A DNA stretch of 64,000 nucleotides from the NCBI GenBank assembly GCA_022316685.1, contig JAKJHU010000030.1, positions 11,979,360 to 12,043,359 of the forward strand, given 5' to 3'. Shown here piece by piece: positions 12,750 to 40,300 of the stretch; position 1 is the stretch's first letter, and the number at the start of each line of letters is the position of its first letter. The notes below the pieces were generated by a model, which saw nothing but the letters and a program-made list of their open reading frames with translations, ran no database searches and was not told the DNA's origin. This DNA is from Progne subis subis. Lineage: Eukaryota; Chordata; Aves; Passeriformes; Hirundinidae. The translations under genes were made by a program, and so were the position numbers.

Positions 12750-13171
12750 CACATTCTAAAGGGAGGTGTAACAAGGGGTGGTGACAATAGACTGCCCAAT
12801 CAGGCTAACTCAGGGTGGAACCGGGGGTATGAACACTCAACAGGGGAACCAATCTGTTCCCCTGGGGAAAAGGGGATTTCCAGGACGCCTGCCTATCACA
12901 TGACGCCCTTCCTGGAACTTTCCAGACTCCAGGGAAGGGTCCCAAAGTGACAGACAGGGCGCCCAAGAGGGAGAGAGAGGGGAGTGACAGCAACAAAGAT
13001 GAGGGATAGGGTGATTGACACTTAGCTGAAGTTAACAAACATAAGGGGGAAAACCATTGGGAGGAACAGGGGTACAAGGAGCGAACCATTTTTCAAAACT
13101 TCTTATACAAACCTATAAATTAATTACATATAGCACTTAAAACCTAATAAAATAACTTTTGTACCACCACA
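12750..13171 (-). mobile_element. LTR fragment (U3), same family as 54271-54921
   Basis: On the minus strand it begins tgtggtggtacaaaag at 13171. It then shares a run of blocks with the U3 of the LTR at 54271: gtacccctgtt, caatggttttccc, gtcaatc, cccttccctggag, gaaagttcc and agggcgt. R and U5 are missing, so the copy is truncated at about 12750. Confidence 0.7.
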
Positions 13172-13482
13172 CATTTTGTACCAGAGAATAGGCTGTGCAA
13201 AGAATGCTGCACACTCATGGAGGCTTTCAGCTTGATAGACAATCAGAAAAACTGGAATGCCATTTGAACTGGAATGCTTCCATTGAATCTAAAAAAGAAA
13301 ACTGAGACATGGTGTTTTATATAGGGAAAATGCAGGAAAGTATTCTTTTGTGCTACTGGAACTGAAATTGTCATGCTTCACTAAGCTAAGCATTGCTGTG
13401 AATAACAGATCTGTGGCAGAAGTGACCTGGAATAGGAATTTATGGGTATGGAGAGAGAGAAATTGCCAGAAATGGTGGGAGT

Positions 13483-13785
13483 CATAGAATCACAGTTATA
13501 GAATGGTTTATATTGGAAGGGACCTTAAAGATCATTTCATTCCAACTCCTTTGCCATGGGCAGGGACACTTTCCAGCTCAATGCCTTTCCAACTCGATGT
13601 CCAGTTTGGCTTTGAATGCTTTCAAGTATGGGGTCTCCACAGCTTCTCTGGGCAACCCGTCTCATCACCTTCACAGTAAAGAATTTATTCCTTTTATATA
13701 ATTCTACCATCCTTAGAAGCATAGCTCCTTCATTAGGAATTTGGTGTCTCCTGTCGCTGGGAATTGCCACCACATTCTTAGTGTG
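13483..13785 (-). mobile_element. CR1 LINE 3' end
   Basis: Starts with tcatagaatcacag followed by ggaagggaccttaaagatcat, the reverse complement of the CR1 terminus. It runs about 300 bp into the 3' UTR and the last pol codons in a broken frame. Confidence 0.88.
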
Positions 13786-16297
13786 TGGATGACCTTGGTC
13801 TCTGGGATTTCAAATGAGGACTCAAAAAAAGCTAGTTAACCTAAATCCAAATCAAGCAACTGGACAATTACTTTCAAAGTTTTATCACATATCTAAATTT
13901 CATGGGAGCATCGTGGTCTAACTAGCCGGGTGAAGAGACCTGAGAAAACTCTTTGGCCGAGAAGACCTTTCAGATATGAGGATAGAAGAGAAAGGGAATA
14001 GGAAGAGCCTCAAAATCTGTTTTGTATACAACTAAACCTCTCCATGGCAAAGAAAGCATATGGTATGAATGCAGAAACTCATTAGTGCAGACCTTTGGGA
14101 GACACTATGATTAAGCAAAACAGAGCCAGATGAACATTTGAGAGAAACAACAAATTGACAGTGCTGGAGAAAAATAACCGAAAGCCAAATGACTGCAGTT
14201 GCAAACTCACGAAAAGGATATTCAGGAGTGTGATTTCTGGAAAAGACCTTTTCTGAGAAAGGTTTCTGGCTTTTTGAGACCAATCCAAACATGGGGGGAG
14301 TAGGTTAGCTCAGTTCTCAGTGGTGAAGTGGGGAGATATTTAGGTTGTTAGCAAGGAGATGATATTTTTCTGTGGACTGTTTCCACCTCAAAGTACTTTA
14401 AATTTTTCAAGAATTTAAGAGCCTTCCCTGGGTTGGTCATATTCCTGGTCCTTCTTTTTACAGTGAGATCTTCTAAAATTAAAATATCCTTGCAGAAGTG
14501 TCATGAAGACAACTATTCTTCCCTTTCCAGAAGGGAATATGGAGTTACAACAAAAGATTTGACCTCACATACATCCTTCAGGCACCAGGAAATAAACTGC
14601 TTTAAATATTTTCTTAGCTTTTTGCCCACTGTTACGTGACTTTCATTAAGAACTCATACCTACCAGACAATTGAGCTCCCAAACCCTAAACCTGAAAAAG
14701 CTCTAATTTACCTCATTGGACGAAAAAAATATGGGGAAAATACAATTTGTAGGGGACTATTTTAGATGCTAGCTGCTTCTACAACATTTAACTGGAAGCT
14801 GTGGAGGATATGTTTTAAACATGTACAAACTACATTATAATTTGATATATATGATGATAATATATCAGATTATACATTCTGCAATCAAATATATTGTGCT
14901 TCTTTGCTATTTGTACTTTTGGGTTAAACTGGATTTCTCTGTCTTGTGTTTGGAAGAGAAATCTTTTGAACAACATTAATTAGAAGCTAAAACTTCCAAT
15001 TTTTTTTTTTTTTTTTAATAGTAGGTTTGATCAATGACCTTCAAAGACTAAATTTTTTCTTTAAATGTCAGACCCAAGTTTATGGTAGCATTTTAAGTTA
15101 TGTTGTTGGATTTAAAACTTGGTGCCAACTTGATACTTCTCTGTTGGAGTAGGTGGAAAAGAATCATGGATGAGCATTCATTACTCACATCTGTATAACA
15201 TTTAGGTGAAACCAGCTTGATTTTTGCTTAGAAGTACCTTGTCCTGGTACTCTAGTCTAAGCCATTCCCAAGTGGTGAAGACCTGATTGTGCATCCATGA
15301 TTTTGGTGCAAGGACTCTGTCCTAACTGTGAGGCTCCTGGTGAGAGAAGATCTCTCCACCCTGCTCCTCACCTCTGCCACTGGCAGGTTGTGCTGTGATG
15401 GGGAACTGAGCAGTGGCTTTCCTGTGCAGCTGTGATGTGCTCGAGGTGCTGGGATGTAGGAGAGGAATGTCAGGGCACACAGCTCACTCGCCTTCACAGG
15501 GTTCTCTCACACAGGCTTCACACTGGATAGGCACAATTGGGCTTTCTAGTAGGATAGGCTGGGAAATTCCTCTGCTGGAAGGGAAGGAATAGAGTAGAAC
15601 TTCAAAGTCCAGGTGGCTTGTCTAGTGCCATTCATGGAGGAGTTGTCAGTCCTGTGTCCTTGCACAGTGCATCTTTGAGGAAAACGTCTGCTTCTGTGAA
15701 GCTGGCAAACCCTGAGTCCAAGGCTGCCAGGGAGCTCTTGGCAGCTCTCAGCTGACTACCAGACTTGGGGCCACTGTATAACAGCATCCATTTTCCCTTT
15801 GGGCAGAAGAACACTCAGGCCAAGGTTGTGACCTGTGTAGCCAGGAATGGTGTGTTTTATCCAGTCACTACACTACTGCAATCCAGCAGCTGTCGTACCC
15901 TTCTCATACAGTGCTGCCTGCCTCAACCAGGCACAACCACTGATACCATGTCTTATTTTCTTCACAGATCACAAGCAATGCTTTGCCATTGACTCAGCCA
16001 TTTTGCTGCTCAGCACTTCTTACCATAAGGAATAAAGTGTCAAGTTCAAAAAAAATTACTGTTGTTTTTAACTAAAACCACAGACATTAATACAAAAATC
16101 GAAGTACCACACTTAGGAGATAAGAGCACGTAATCATGAAAATCTAGAAAGAGTAATCTGACATTTCCATCCAGTATGGTAAGCATGTTTTGGTTGTGGT
16201 TTTCCACTGATGAGGCCTTATTTTGCATGTGAGGCAAGAGTGTGCTTTGCTTTGCAGTACAGAATGAGCACATGTAACCTTGGTTCCAGAAATCTCG
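13786..16297. other. intergenic sequence, nothing recognised
   Basis: AT-rich, with a T17 run at 15000-15016 and an AT-palindromic stretch near 14840-14875. No gene found. Confidence 0.4.
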
Positions 16298-16512
16298 TCA
16301 CAGAATCACAGGATCAATTAGGTTGAAAAAGACCTCTGAGATCATTGAGTCCAACCTATGACCAAACACCACCATGTGAACTAGACCATAGTACGAAGAG
16401 CCACATCCAATCTTTTCTTAAATACCTCCAGGGACTGGAGGTGACTCCATTACCTCCCTGGGAAATCCATTCCAGTGTTTAATTACCCTTTGTGTCAATG
16501 TCTTGGCCCTCA
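16298..16512 (-). mobile_element. CR1 LINE 3' end
   Basis: Begins tcacagaatcacagg, followed by aaaaagacctctgagatcattgagtcc, a CR1 3' terminus in reverse orientation. It continues through ctccattacctccctggg and fades near 16512. Confidence 0.85.
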
Positions 16513-19500
16513 AATTAGGCAGAAAACTTCGTTACTGCTGAAAAACTGGGCCTCAGGGACGATAGAAACAGCGAGGGGTTTTGAGGAAAGACCACAGAGA
16601 CAGCATGTTCATGTTTGAACTAGTGATCTATTGAGCAGGTGGGTAATTTTCTCATATTCTTGTCCCAGCAGCCAGATTGCAGGCCCTGTCTGTAATCCTG
16701 CTGAATCCACCTCCACAGCTGGCAGACCTTGTCTCCACCTTGTTTGCAATGAAAACTCAACAGTTCTCTCACCTTCAGTCCAGCCTTAGGGATACAGGGT
16801 CCTATTGCTCCATTATACATATGCCCAGCACATCTGGCTGGATTTGGTACCTGCTGTATTTCCCTCAGGGCATGAATAATCTTCATATCACACAGAAGGG
16901 TCCTTTCCTAACAGAAATGGCAGTACTGAGTCGTAAGAATAAAGTGCCACAAATGCAAAATAATTTAATGTAAGGCTATATGTGCACTCCTCTTGCTGGA
17001 CTTAACATTGTTCTCTGGGGAAGGCTTCTCCTCCTCCTCCCCAGCTCTGTTGTGAGTAACATGCATCAGCCTCCAGGGAACAGCTCTTGGGCAATTGGGT
17101 CACAGTACAAGTGAAATCTTCCTGCACAGCTGTGTGCACTGGGGCCTGAGCTGCTTGCTCAGCTGTGCCTCTCCAAAAGCAGCTCCTTGGTGATCAGCAA
17201 AACTGCCCAACACCTGCAAAACTCCAATGGTCACGTCAACCTGCCAAGGGAATAGCACAAGAGAGATGGGAATGATGGTGGCTTTGCTGCTGATATGAGG
17301 ACTATTTAAATATTCCTGAGAGATTCCTTTTGCATGTGGTGGGTCTGCTCTTTTTGGGCTTGGTTTTTAAACTTTTTGCATCAGAGAGCCTCCATATTAT
17401 TCCACAGGCTCAGTGGTGAAGGCAAGTGATCCCAGAGGTCTCAGCTCCAACTCACACCCCAGGGAGCAGCCTGCCACAGTTAATGAACTGGAACTGCTTC
17501 TTGCAGATGTGGAGATGAAACTTAGCACTGGAAGCACTGGTGTCTCCTGCAGTTATTTCAGGCTCAAGACATGATCAAGCCTGCAGCTTTTGTTGCTAAG
17601 TAGCTGCCACCATAACAAATCTTTGTGTGCCTTTTCTAGCTCATTGCTGCCTCCCTCAGCATCAGCAGGACTAGGTACAAGTGTGCATTCATGAAATTAC
17701 AAAATGCAAAATGGTACCATTAGTTTATTTCCAGGGTCTCTCGTTAGTTACTTGAAGAGGAACATTCCTAAGCATCAAATTTGGCTTTGAAATCCAAATG
17801 CTAAGCTGCTTCTCCTATTTTTTCTTATAACGTTGACTGTGGTTTCTTATTCCTTAAACATCAGCATTTCTTTTATTTTGGAGATTAGTCCCATAGTCAA
17901 GAAATATGAGAAGCAGCTTAATTTGTACAAAGACAAGTTTAGCTGAACTTTTCTGCAAAAATGCTCAGCAGTGGAACGTTTTATGGTAATCTGATCCCTT
18001 CATTTCAGAGCTCTCCATCCAGTGCGATGTGTGGTACATGCTGCCTGTGAATTAACTCCAATTCTGGCTTCCTCTCCAGTAAGGTGAGGACTGGATATAT
18101 TAACTTACACAAAATGAACAGAAAATTAGTGCGGACACATCTGCTGGCAGAGGCTGGGCTTGGGCTCTGTCACAGAAATACCTGATTTCAGGGAGAACTT
18201 TCAACATCTGCCTTAGAAAAACAGAATATTAATAAGTGGTGTGCAAGTTGATGATGAACAGGCCAGTACATAGTTTTAGCCAGGGCTGGGACTTCTGAAT
18301 TCAAACTGTAACTTTGTGAATAATTTTCTTAGACTGATTTAACACACATGCAAAGTTGGCAGAGCCATATGAAAAAGAAATCCTCACTCCTTCCCTTCTC
18401 TATTCTCCTGCCTGTTGCGTCTTGTGTTATGCTGGCACAAGTTTCTGTGTGGTTGCCCAGTGCACAGGATGTAGAAATTGATCCAGCTGGGAAAAAAAAA
18501 GACGTTTCTTTTGGTGGGTTTTAGTCTGAATTGGTTCCCAATATCCCCAAACGTAGAAAACTAAATTGTACAAATAATTGCCAGCACTACCTGGGCAAGG
18601 CAGGGAAGGAGAAAGTGTTTCAAGAACTTAGCGGGACAGTTTGGTTTAGAGAGGAGTCCCTGCATGGAGAACACTACTGGCTTTAAACCCCCATCTGCTC
18701 TAGAAGGATGCCAAGTGTCATCAGCAACTCTGTTTCTCATCACTGATCATGTTATTCTTGATCAGTGTCAAACATTTATAAACATCCATGATTAAAGGTC
18801 AACCACACATTCTCAATTATTTAGTGTTTCAGGCTACATTGTGATGTTTAATGTTTATATTGAAAAGAAAAATTAGGCAAAGCAGAAAAGTGGAGGGGCT
18901 GAGGAAAGAACGTGTAGAGATCCAGCTCATGACAACCAAACTACCTCTTGTATCTTTCCTGGCTGCTGGGGAGTATCTAGGGCCAAATGAAATTGGAGGA
19001 TATGTTCTCCCAGGAAGTTTCTAGCACTTTATTCTACTTATAATACAACACTAACTGTTGGCTAGTATGAATATTTTGTCCTACCTGAGATTTTGGATTT
19101 TTTAATTCTGCATAAAGATGTCTTAAGCTAAAAATAAACATAAAAACAGCTTCTCTTATAAGAACTAATCTTCCCTTCTACCTCTTGCTCTACCTCCTGT
19201 TTCTCCCATGGCTTTAGTAGACCTTTGGAGGTCAGCAAGGAATGCAGAAACTGTCCTTTCTTCCTTGTGTGTTGGGACAATTTATTTCTTGGTAGTTCAG
19301 CCTTTCTATACATTCATGTTGTAGAAATTCACAGTATATACTCCAGCCACTTCTTGGAGGTGAAACAGAAGACAGGTCTGAAAAAGCACAAAGATAAACA
19401 CAACCACTTGAGGAAAGATGTAGAATTTGCAGACACTTAAGAGGTTTAGAAACAGAAAAAATTTACCTTAACCCACGTCGTCCCAAAAAAAGTAATATTA

Positions 19501-20424
19501 AGTGCCATGACACAGACTTCGGTGTAGCAGTGGAACAAGAATAGGGAGTAAAAAAGAACCCTTGGAAATTTGTCTTCCTTGATGTGCCAGTGCAGGATGT
19601 TAGCTGGAATGACCCAAGCAGAAAAGGCAATTTCATGCCCGCAGAAGACGGGCAGAGATCAATATCCTCAGGACCATATACCTGATCCTCCAACAAAGTC
19701 CCTGAAGCAAAGTTGCACACAACAGCTGCCAAGTCACTGCCTAACAAGCTGGTTTAAATCATATCTTGTGAATTAGGAAGAGTTCTCTACTCATACGCTT
19801 CCCAGATACAGAGCACTATTTAACCTCCAGCTGTAGATAGCATCACCTGCCTTCTTCCCTTCTACTCCAGATGGAATAAAACAGAGCAGTGTGTCTTCAA
19901 GGTGATCACACACACATAGGGCAGGAATTCATTCAACAACTCAATCTCACTGAAGAAATACTTCCCTTAGATTCCTGACCTGTTCTCTTTTTTACACACC
20001 AAGCAGCAATTTGGAAAGCAGGGCATGCATAATATCCCTGCTGTGAGCAGTTAAGCTTTGCAGACAGAACAAAACTGCCACCAATGGGAAGATGGAGCAC
20101 AGAGAAGCATTCACAGCAGTTCCTTCCCCTCACTGCTGCAGTGCAGCACTACAGCCAAAGGCACTAGAGCCAATCCAGCCTGACTGGGAAGCAGTGAAGA
20201 ACACATTTTACAGTAATGCTCTTGGTCAAATCTAAATCCCTCCCAAGACAGCTTTCTGAAAAGAGATGTTACTCACTGAGCTGCAACAAAAATGTCTTCC
20301 TATCTAGTAAACACTAAGTGAATGCTTATGGTAATTTCTTTAAAACCATTATGACATTTGTTTGAGGAGGAACTATAATAAAATTCAGATGCTGTACTTC
20401 TTTACCAAGATATTGAAGCACAGT
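16513..20424. other. intergenic sequence with one hairpin
   Basis: No gene or transposon recognised. It contains a 9-bp inverted repeat at 18741-18767 (cactgatca / tgatcagtg, 9-nt loop). Confidence 0.4.
18741..18767. repeat. 9-bp inverted repeat
   Basis: cactgatca at 18741-18749 and tgatcagtg at 18759-18767 are exact reverse complements around a 9-nt loop. Confidence 0.85.
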
Positions 20425-20575
20425 AAAAACAAAACAAAAAAACAAAAACCCCACAAAAACAAAAAACCCAAAACCTACACACACACAAAAAGCCCCCAAA
20501 AAACAAACAAAAAACCCCACCCCCACAAAAAACAAACAAACAAAAAACACACAAAAAACCAAACAAAAAAACCCA
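20425..20575. repeat. A/C-only low-complexity tract
   Basis: A 151-nt stretch with only one T (20476) and one G (20492), made of A runs and C runs. The complementary strand is therefore almost pure G/T with many short G runs. Confidence 0.95.
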
Positions 20576-21714
20576 GCAGTCATAGGAAAAACATAAATGC
20601 TGTGAAACAGAGAGCCCTTCTCCATCTCATCATTTGTGTCCATAACAGAGAAGGGAAATACACTTGTATATACAGGAGCTATATAAGAACACCAATGCCC
20701 CATCACCATTCCTTAGACCTCATTCAACAGCTGATCAGTGCATTACTGCAAAGACACCTTTCCAAGAAATGCAGTCCTACTTGTAGGCCATGGCAGAATT
20801 AGTAACAAATCCTGAACATGATAAAGCACAGCTTGCATTCAGTGCCTCAGATTAGTGTCACCAGGCATGCATTTGAGCAAAATCAATTTGTCATGAGTGT
20901 TGATCACAGTGGTGTAACAAAGAACCAAACTGGTGATAAAACTGTACTAATTATTGATTGAAGGAAAGCCAGAAAAGCTTTCATCCTAATCTGAGCACCC
21001 AAACGCCCACACTTCTCTCACAAAGCTGGAACAAAAGGAATTCAAGTCACTTTTCCAGTGCTGCACCTGTACACACACACTTGGGCTGGCTCGGCACAGG
21101 TCAGCCTGCATCCCACAGGAATTCCAGCACACATAGGATGGGCCCGGCTGCTTCCACAGGTCACTCAAAAGCAGAACAGTTCCCTGTGTGTGGAGCCCAG
21201 ACTAAGTCAGCTCACTCAGCCTGTGTCAGTCAGAATTCACTGCTCCTATATATAAACTCTAGAGGGAACCAGCTGATTCCGTGTGCTGCAGCCACAGGCT
21301 TGGATCCAAGTCTCTGGATCCACCAGGAGGAGCGTGCAACTTCAGAGGCACTGACATACATGCAGAGGCAATTCCAGAAGCAAGGGAACTGCAGAGCTAA
21401 AAGAATCCAAGCTGGATATGCTCTGGCATTCAGAAGGGATGGGTATGTAGATGAATCCCATTTTATAAACAGTCTCCCAAAATTTTACACACACACACAC
21501 ACACACATTCCTAGCATAGAATCCTGGAACAAAAGCACAGTACAGCCAGTAGAGTAACATTTCCTTCCTAATGGCAAGAAACCTATTTACACATTCAAGT
21601 AATCTTTTGAAGAGCTAAATCTTTCCATACCTAATACCAAAATAACCAATCTCTTAGTGCTCAGTGTCTCCTACGTAAATGGGAGGTGTTCAAAAAACAT
21701 ACAGAACCAAAACA
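20576..21714. other. RAD21 3' intergenic flank
   Basis: No recognised gene. A 199-codon open frame on the plus strand (20958-21557) has low-complexity, repeat-like composition and no family resemblance. A CA dinucleotide repeat lies at 21487-21507. Confidence 0.4.
21487..21507. repeat. CA dinucleotide microsatellite
   Basis: Uninterrupted AC alternation, 21 nt. Confidence 0.95.
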
Positions 21715-23317
21715 TAACAGCTTATAACACAACTTTTATTAGAAAAGTTATACATAACAGCATCAACTATTTTCAAGAATATTAACCTTGAAAAGCAACA
21801 AAAACAGACTAAAAATGTGTAACAAGAAACTAGTGACCTTTTCTATAATTAAACATTCAAGTTATCTACAATGTCTCTTTTTACAAAGGGGAAAATTATG
21901 GTTTTACAGGCACATCATGTTGCAAATAAAGCTGCAGTAACTTTATACAATTAACTTTTTCAAGGATTATTAAAACATGGTCATTATGTAGTCTCAGAGT
22001 TTTTTAAACATTCACATAATTTTACAGTTGAGTATACACTGAAATTTCAGAGTCCCAAAATTATTTCACAAAAGTGCCAACATTAAAACCAGAGCCTTCA
22101 GTGTGAATAATTTTGCCCTAAAAAAAGTTAAGACAGGTCTCCATAATCAACATATTCACATAATTTCTGGTGCTACCTGGTCTAACAGTAAAGCTTCGTT
22201 CTTTAGAAATAAAATCAAACCGGATTTCTTTCACAAAACTGATAAAACGTTTTGAACATAGGAGTGTACATTATCAGAAAAAATTGACACTAAAACCATA
22301 AATATATCCAAAGAGCCATTAATACACTACATAATTAAGTGGAATTGTGCCCATCTGTACTCTATATTCAAAATTTGTTACCCTTTTGGTACAAGTGGTA
22401 TCTGAATTTAGTAATTTTCCTTATTCTTACTGTCAGATGCCTGCTTAATAAAAAAATCAGGTAATTTACAATCTAGAAGTCTGTTTTAAAAAGTCTGGAG
22501 TTATATACAGCTCTAACAAACCTAAAGCATTATGATTTCTTAAATGGTTAAATGAAATTACTAGTTTTCATTTGTCACTTATTAACAGTAATTAGCCATT
22601 ATCAGTAGTGGACCATAACAGGGTGATAAGTGTAAAGGAATGTTTCATCTAAAATGCTTCACATGTTCTGTCCTTTCATGTATCATGTAGAGGAAGTGCT
22701 TTCCACAGACACTAGTTTCCCCTTAGCATCAAGGGCTACAAAAATCTGACTGCAAAAATGCAGTGACACAGCAAGCTGACATATCAGGCACTACCTTTCA
22801 TATTGGCAGCTTTAAGAGACCCACTGTATGCACAAAGATCTAGAGAAGGGGAGAAAAAACTACTGCTATGAGAAGCAGACCGAACATTTCTGATGAGTTT
22901 GGCAATGTTTTTAATTGGACAAAAGGTTGGCCATTCAGATTTACTTGTATAGGTTTAAAATATCTCTATTGAATCAACTAGTCAAATTATTGTAAGACAT
23001 TTTCATTGATACTCAACATCACATGCACCAATATTGCACACATCTGCTCTGAGCTGCTAAAACAATCTTTATCTGGGCGCTTGAGACGTCTGGTTTCTGT
23101 AGCTGGAACTCAAGTCACCCAACCCAGCCAGCAGTTTCACTAAAAATTTGAGTGGTAAAGTTAAAATACAAACCCCAAAATAACCCCAAGAGAAAACCAA
23201 GGACTTTATACAGACAGTAAAATCTAAATTTTCTGTAATGGTCTTGTGGGCCCTACAGATGGGGCAATACACGCACACACTGGTGAGACGAGCACTAGCT
23301 CTGCTCTAGGGAACCAT
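21715..23317 (-). other. RAD21: RAD21 3' UTR
   Basis: AT-rich sequence contiguous with the last coding exon, free of recognised transposons. It ends just past AATAAA (21735-21740, minus strand). A G/T-rich stretch follows at about 21690-21715, as expected downstream of a cleavage site. Length is about 1.6 kb. Confidence 0.75.
21735..21740 (-). terminator. RAD21: RAD21 polyadenylation signal AATAAA
   Basis: Canonical hexamer on the minus strand, followed 15-40 nt further on by a T/G-rich element. Cleavage is expected near 21715-21722. Confidence 0.75.
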
Positions 23318-37338
<14,021 letters not shown>

Positions 37339-40300
37339 CTAAAACAAAGTGCAAACCTGTGAAGAGAAAAGGCAAATATTTCTTGCCACATCTTTTATTT
37401 ATGAGGAACATCCTTGAAAACACCCCCCTTATCCTCAGAAAAACTGCATATTTGATTTTCAACCACTGAGGTCAGACTGTTTAATATGCTTAAGAAGCTA
37501 ACACTTAAAAATAATGTCCATGTAACTAGCATATATATTTACAAAAGAATTAAAAAGCAGAAATAACACCCACTAACAGTCCCATACACAAGTTAGAAAT
37601 GTTTACTATCCCTCAAGAAAAAATAATCTTGAATCTTTTTACCATTAGGGTAATGATACCTAACTCTCCTAATGCAAAAGGAGCACGTCTCAGTTTTCAC
37701 TCCACAGTAGTTTTCTGTGACCTCCATTTCTTTCTGCTTTTAATTCAGTAGCTACTATTCTACTATACCAGAATATATTGAATACTGTTCCAGCGAAAGA
37801 TTTACCTTTTTAAAATATACAGCCCTAAATCTTTTTGGACTTCACTCTAACTTCCTAAACAAGAAGCAGCATCATGTCTTCATTTCTGAACGGGCTGTCC
37901 TCCATTTCATTTTTTTTAATCAAGTGTTGATAAAAGTGGTGAGAAAACTGACTGCATTATTCCAAACTTCCTCAAGATTGAATTTTCCTTCTCCTTCACC
38001 AGGGGAAAAAAAAAAAGACACTTATCTATTTATCTAGTAACTACTTTGTTAGGGCTGATAAGATGCCAACACATCAAACCACAGGGAATCAGAATAGCAT
38101 GATGTCTTACAATCTAAACATGCCAGTTCCATGCATGAGGTAAGCATATGATTCAGTTAACTACAAGGGGTGGAAGAAAAGTTTGCTTTAAAAAAGTAGA
38201 AGAATCTCCACAGAGTTTTTCCAGTAGTTTCTACAACCCAGGAAAATGAATCAAAAGAGAAGAACAGGAAAGGCACAAGTGCATTTCAGTTTTTACCTCC
38301 TCTATGCAGAAACACTGCCAGAGGAAGCACAGCAAGTCACAATTGTTGCTGCTAGGAATTTAAGTACAGGGGCAAGAGAAGCTCTGATGTTACTGATTGA
38401 GTGGAAATAAAGCCAACCTCTAGACATCTGGATAACAAATGAAAAAAATTTACATCTCAAAGTTAAGTCCAAGAATTTTTTTTTTTCCATTTTGAGAGTT
38501 GCACAACAGAACTGATTATCAAACTACTCTCTTAATGACAGACTGGCCACCATTTGCATCCATAACCAAAACAGTGGAGAGGATTTAAAGGAAATAAGGA
38601 CCACATTCAGCTTAATCTCAAATTAATTCAGTACAGAGAACTGAAACTACTCTTAGGAGTGAAGTTAATAGCTTTTAGTAATAATGAAGCTGCAAACTGG
38701 CAAAAACTTAAAATGCCATTTTTATTTGTTGAGATTGTGTGAGGGCTAAGGACAGCACTGCACCAAGATAGACATTAGCAAGTTTCTTCAGGAAGGACAA
38801 TGAAATACACTTTGGATAAACATTATCTAAAGGAAGGTATTCTACTTTTTTCTCCCCCAGGACTTTTTGAAAGACATCACGCGGTCTTAAGGCCAGCAGA
38901 CAATTCAATCCTTGCATATTTTTAAAGGCCTCAGTATTTTGTATATGCAGAGATGTAACTTTGCAGCACAGTGTTTTGATATCTTGAGCTCCTACCAGAA
39001 CTATGCAACAGTAAGCCTGAAATTACCCCTGAACATGAGGAGTAGAGGAAAACACAGAGTAAACAAAACCACTGTGTATTAGTCCATTAAAAGTATTCAA
39101 CAACAGTTGCAAAAGAATGTACTTTGATTAGTGAAGTTTAGTGGAGTATAGCACAGTTATTAAAACAGAAACCATGGGTTTCACAAAACTTCAAACATAC
39201 AGTTAACTGAAAATATACTTAAAAGTTTCCTGTTAAATGTGAAACTCACTATTTGGACAACTTGGACAAAAACAATTTATCTATCACTTTAAATCTGTTA
39301 CTCTTCATCCATCACTGAAGCCTTGCCATACTGAAATACATGAAGGGAAACAGTGACAATCAGACTATAGATAAAGTGTGCTTCAATCTTCTTAACAAAT
39401 AATGATTCTATTATCTAAAGCAATAATTTTTTGTCACAGGAGTCCCTGTCACTTCCAAATTCCAGCAGATGCTCTGCATAGCAGTAACAGGCTTACAGCA
39501 ACTGTACAAAGCCCACCTTTGGAGTTCAGCTGTTTTGCACCTCGGCTCTTCAAAGCAGGCCCCAAAGGCTGCTCCCGCTTTCTCAAGATTGTCTTCTTTC
39601 TTTTCAGATACCCCCTTTTCTGCATTTCAGACTTTGTCTGATCTTTAATTCATAGCACAATATGTTGATGCAGCGGCATAAAAGAAGAAATAGATTTTCT
39701 GGCATAATTGGAGACTGGGATGAATGTTAAAGGAACCGAGAGTTTCTAGAAGTGGCAGAGTGCTCAGGCAGACACATGGAATATGTCATTGGCTGAAAAA
39801 GCAACTAAGAATCTACAAAAGAAAAAGGGTAGCTGATGGCTCTTTAAAGCTTGTAAGGTAAAATGTAACTGTCAGTTTTGAAATTGACTGGATATGAAAC
39901 AGGGCCATAAAACTTGCTAAGAACTTAGGCATTTTTCTGTCTTGCTTGCATTCCTCTAAGGCAAAAAAAGAATATGTACTCCCACAAAGCCAAATACAAC
40001 CAAATCCTGATCTTGCCAAATCAACCTCTTAAAATACCTGAAACTTTCTTGTCATTAACTTTGAATTTGCTTCAATGTGCCACAGTTGTCCTCAGGTCTT
40101 CTCTGCCTAACTTGGTCAACAACTGCACAATTTAAAAAATAATTTTCTTCCTATAGAAGTGTAAAAAATGCTCTACTTCTATATACAAAGTAAGTGAAAT
40201 GTGAAGCAGAACTAATATAATACTCGTCATACACAGGGTCTGATCCAGAATGTGACTGTTTCATTCTCTCATCTGAGAGAGAATCTGGTAATTGCCCCTT

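Noticed and set aside
20958..21557. 199-codon plus-strand open frame downstream of RAD21
   Set aside because: Low-complexity composition, ends in a CA-repeat-encoded His/Thr run, no recognisable family and no clear promoter or splice context.
1..21700. Possible UTP23 gene (convergent neighbour of RAD21 in mammals)
   Set aside because: No frame resembles UTP23 (PIN-domain) exons, so it probably lies outside the window.
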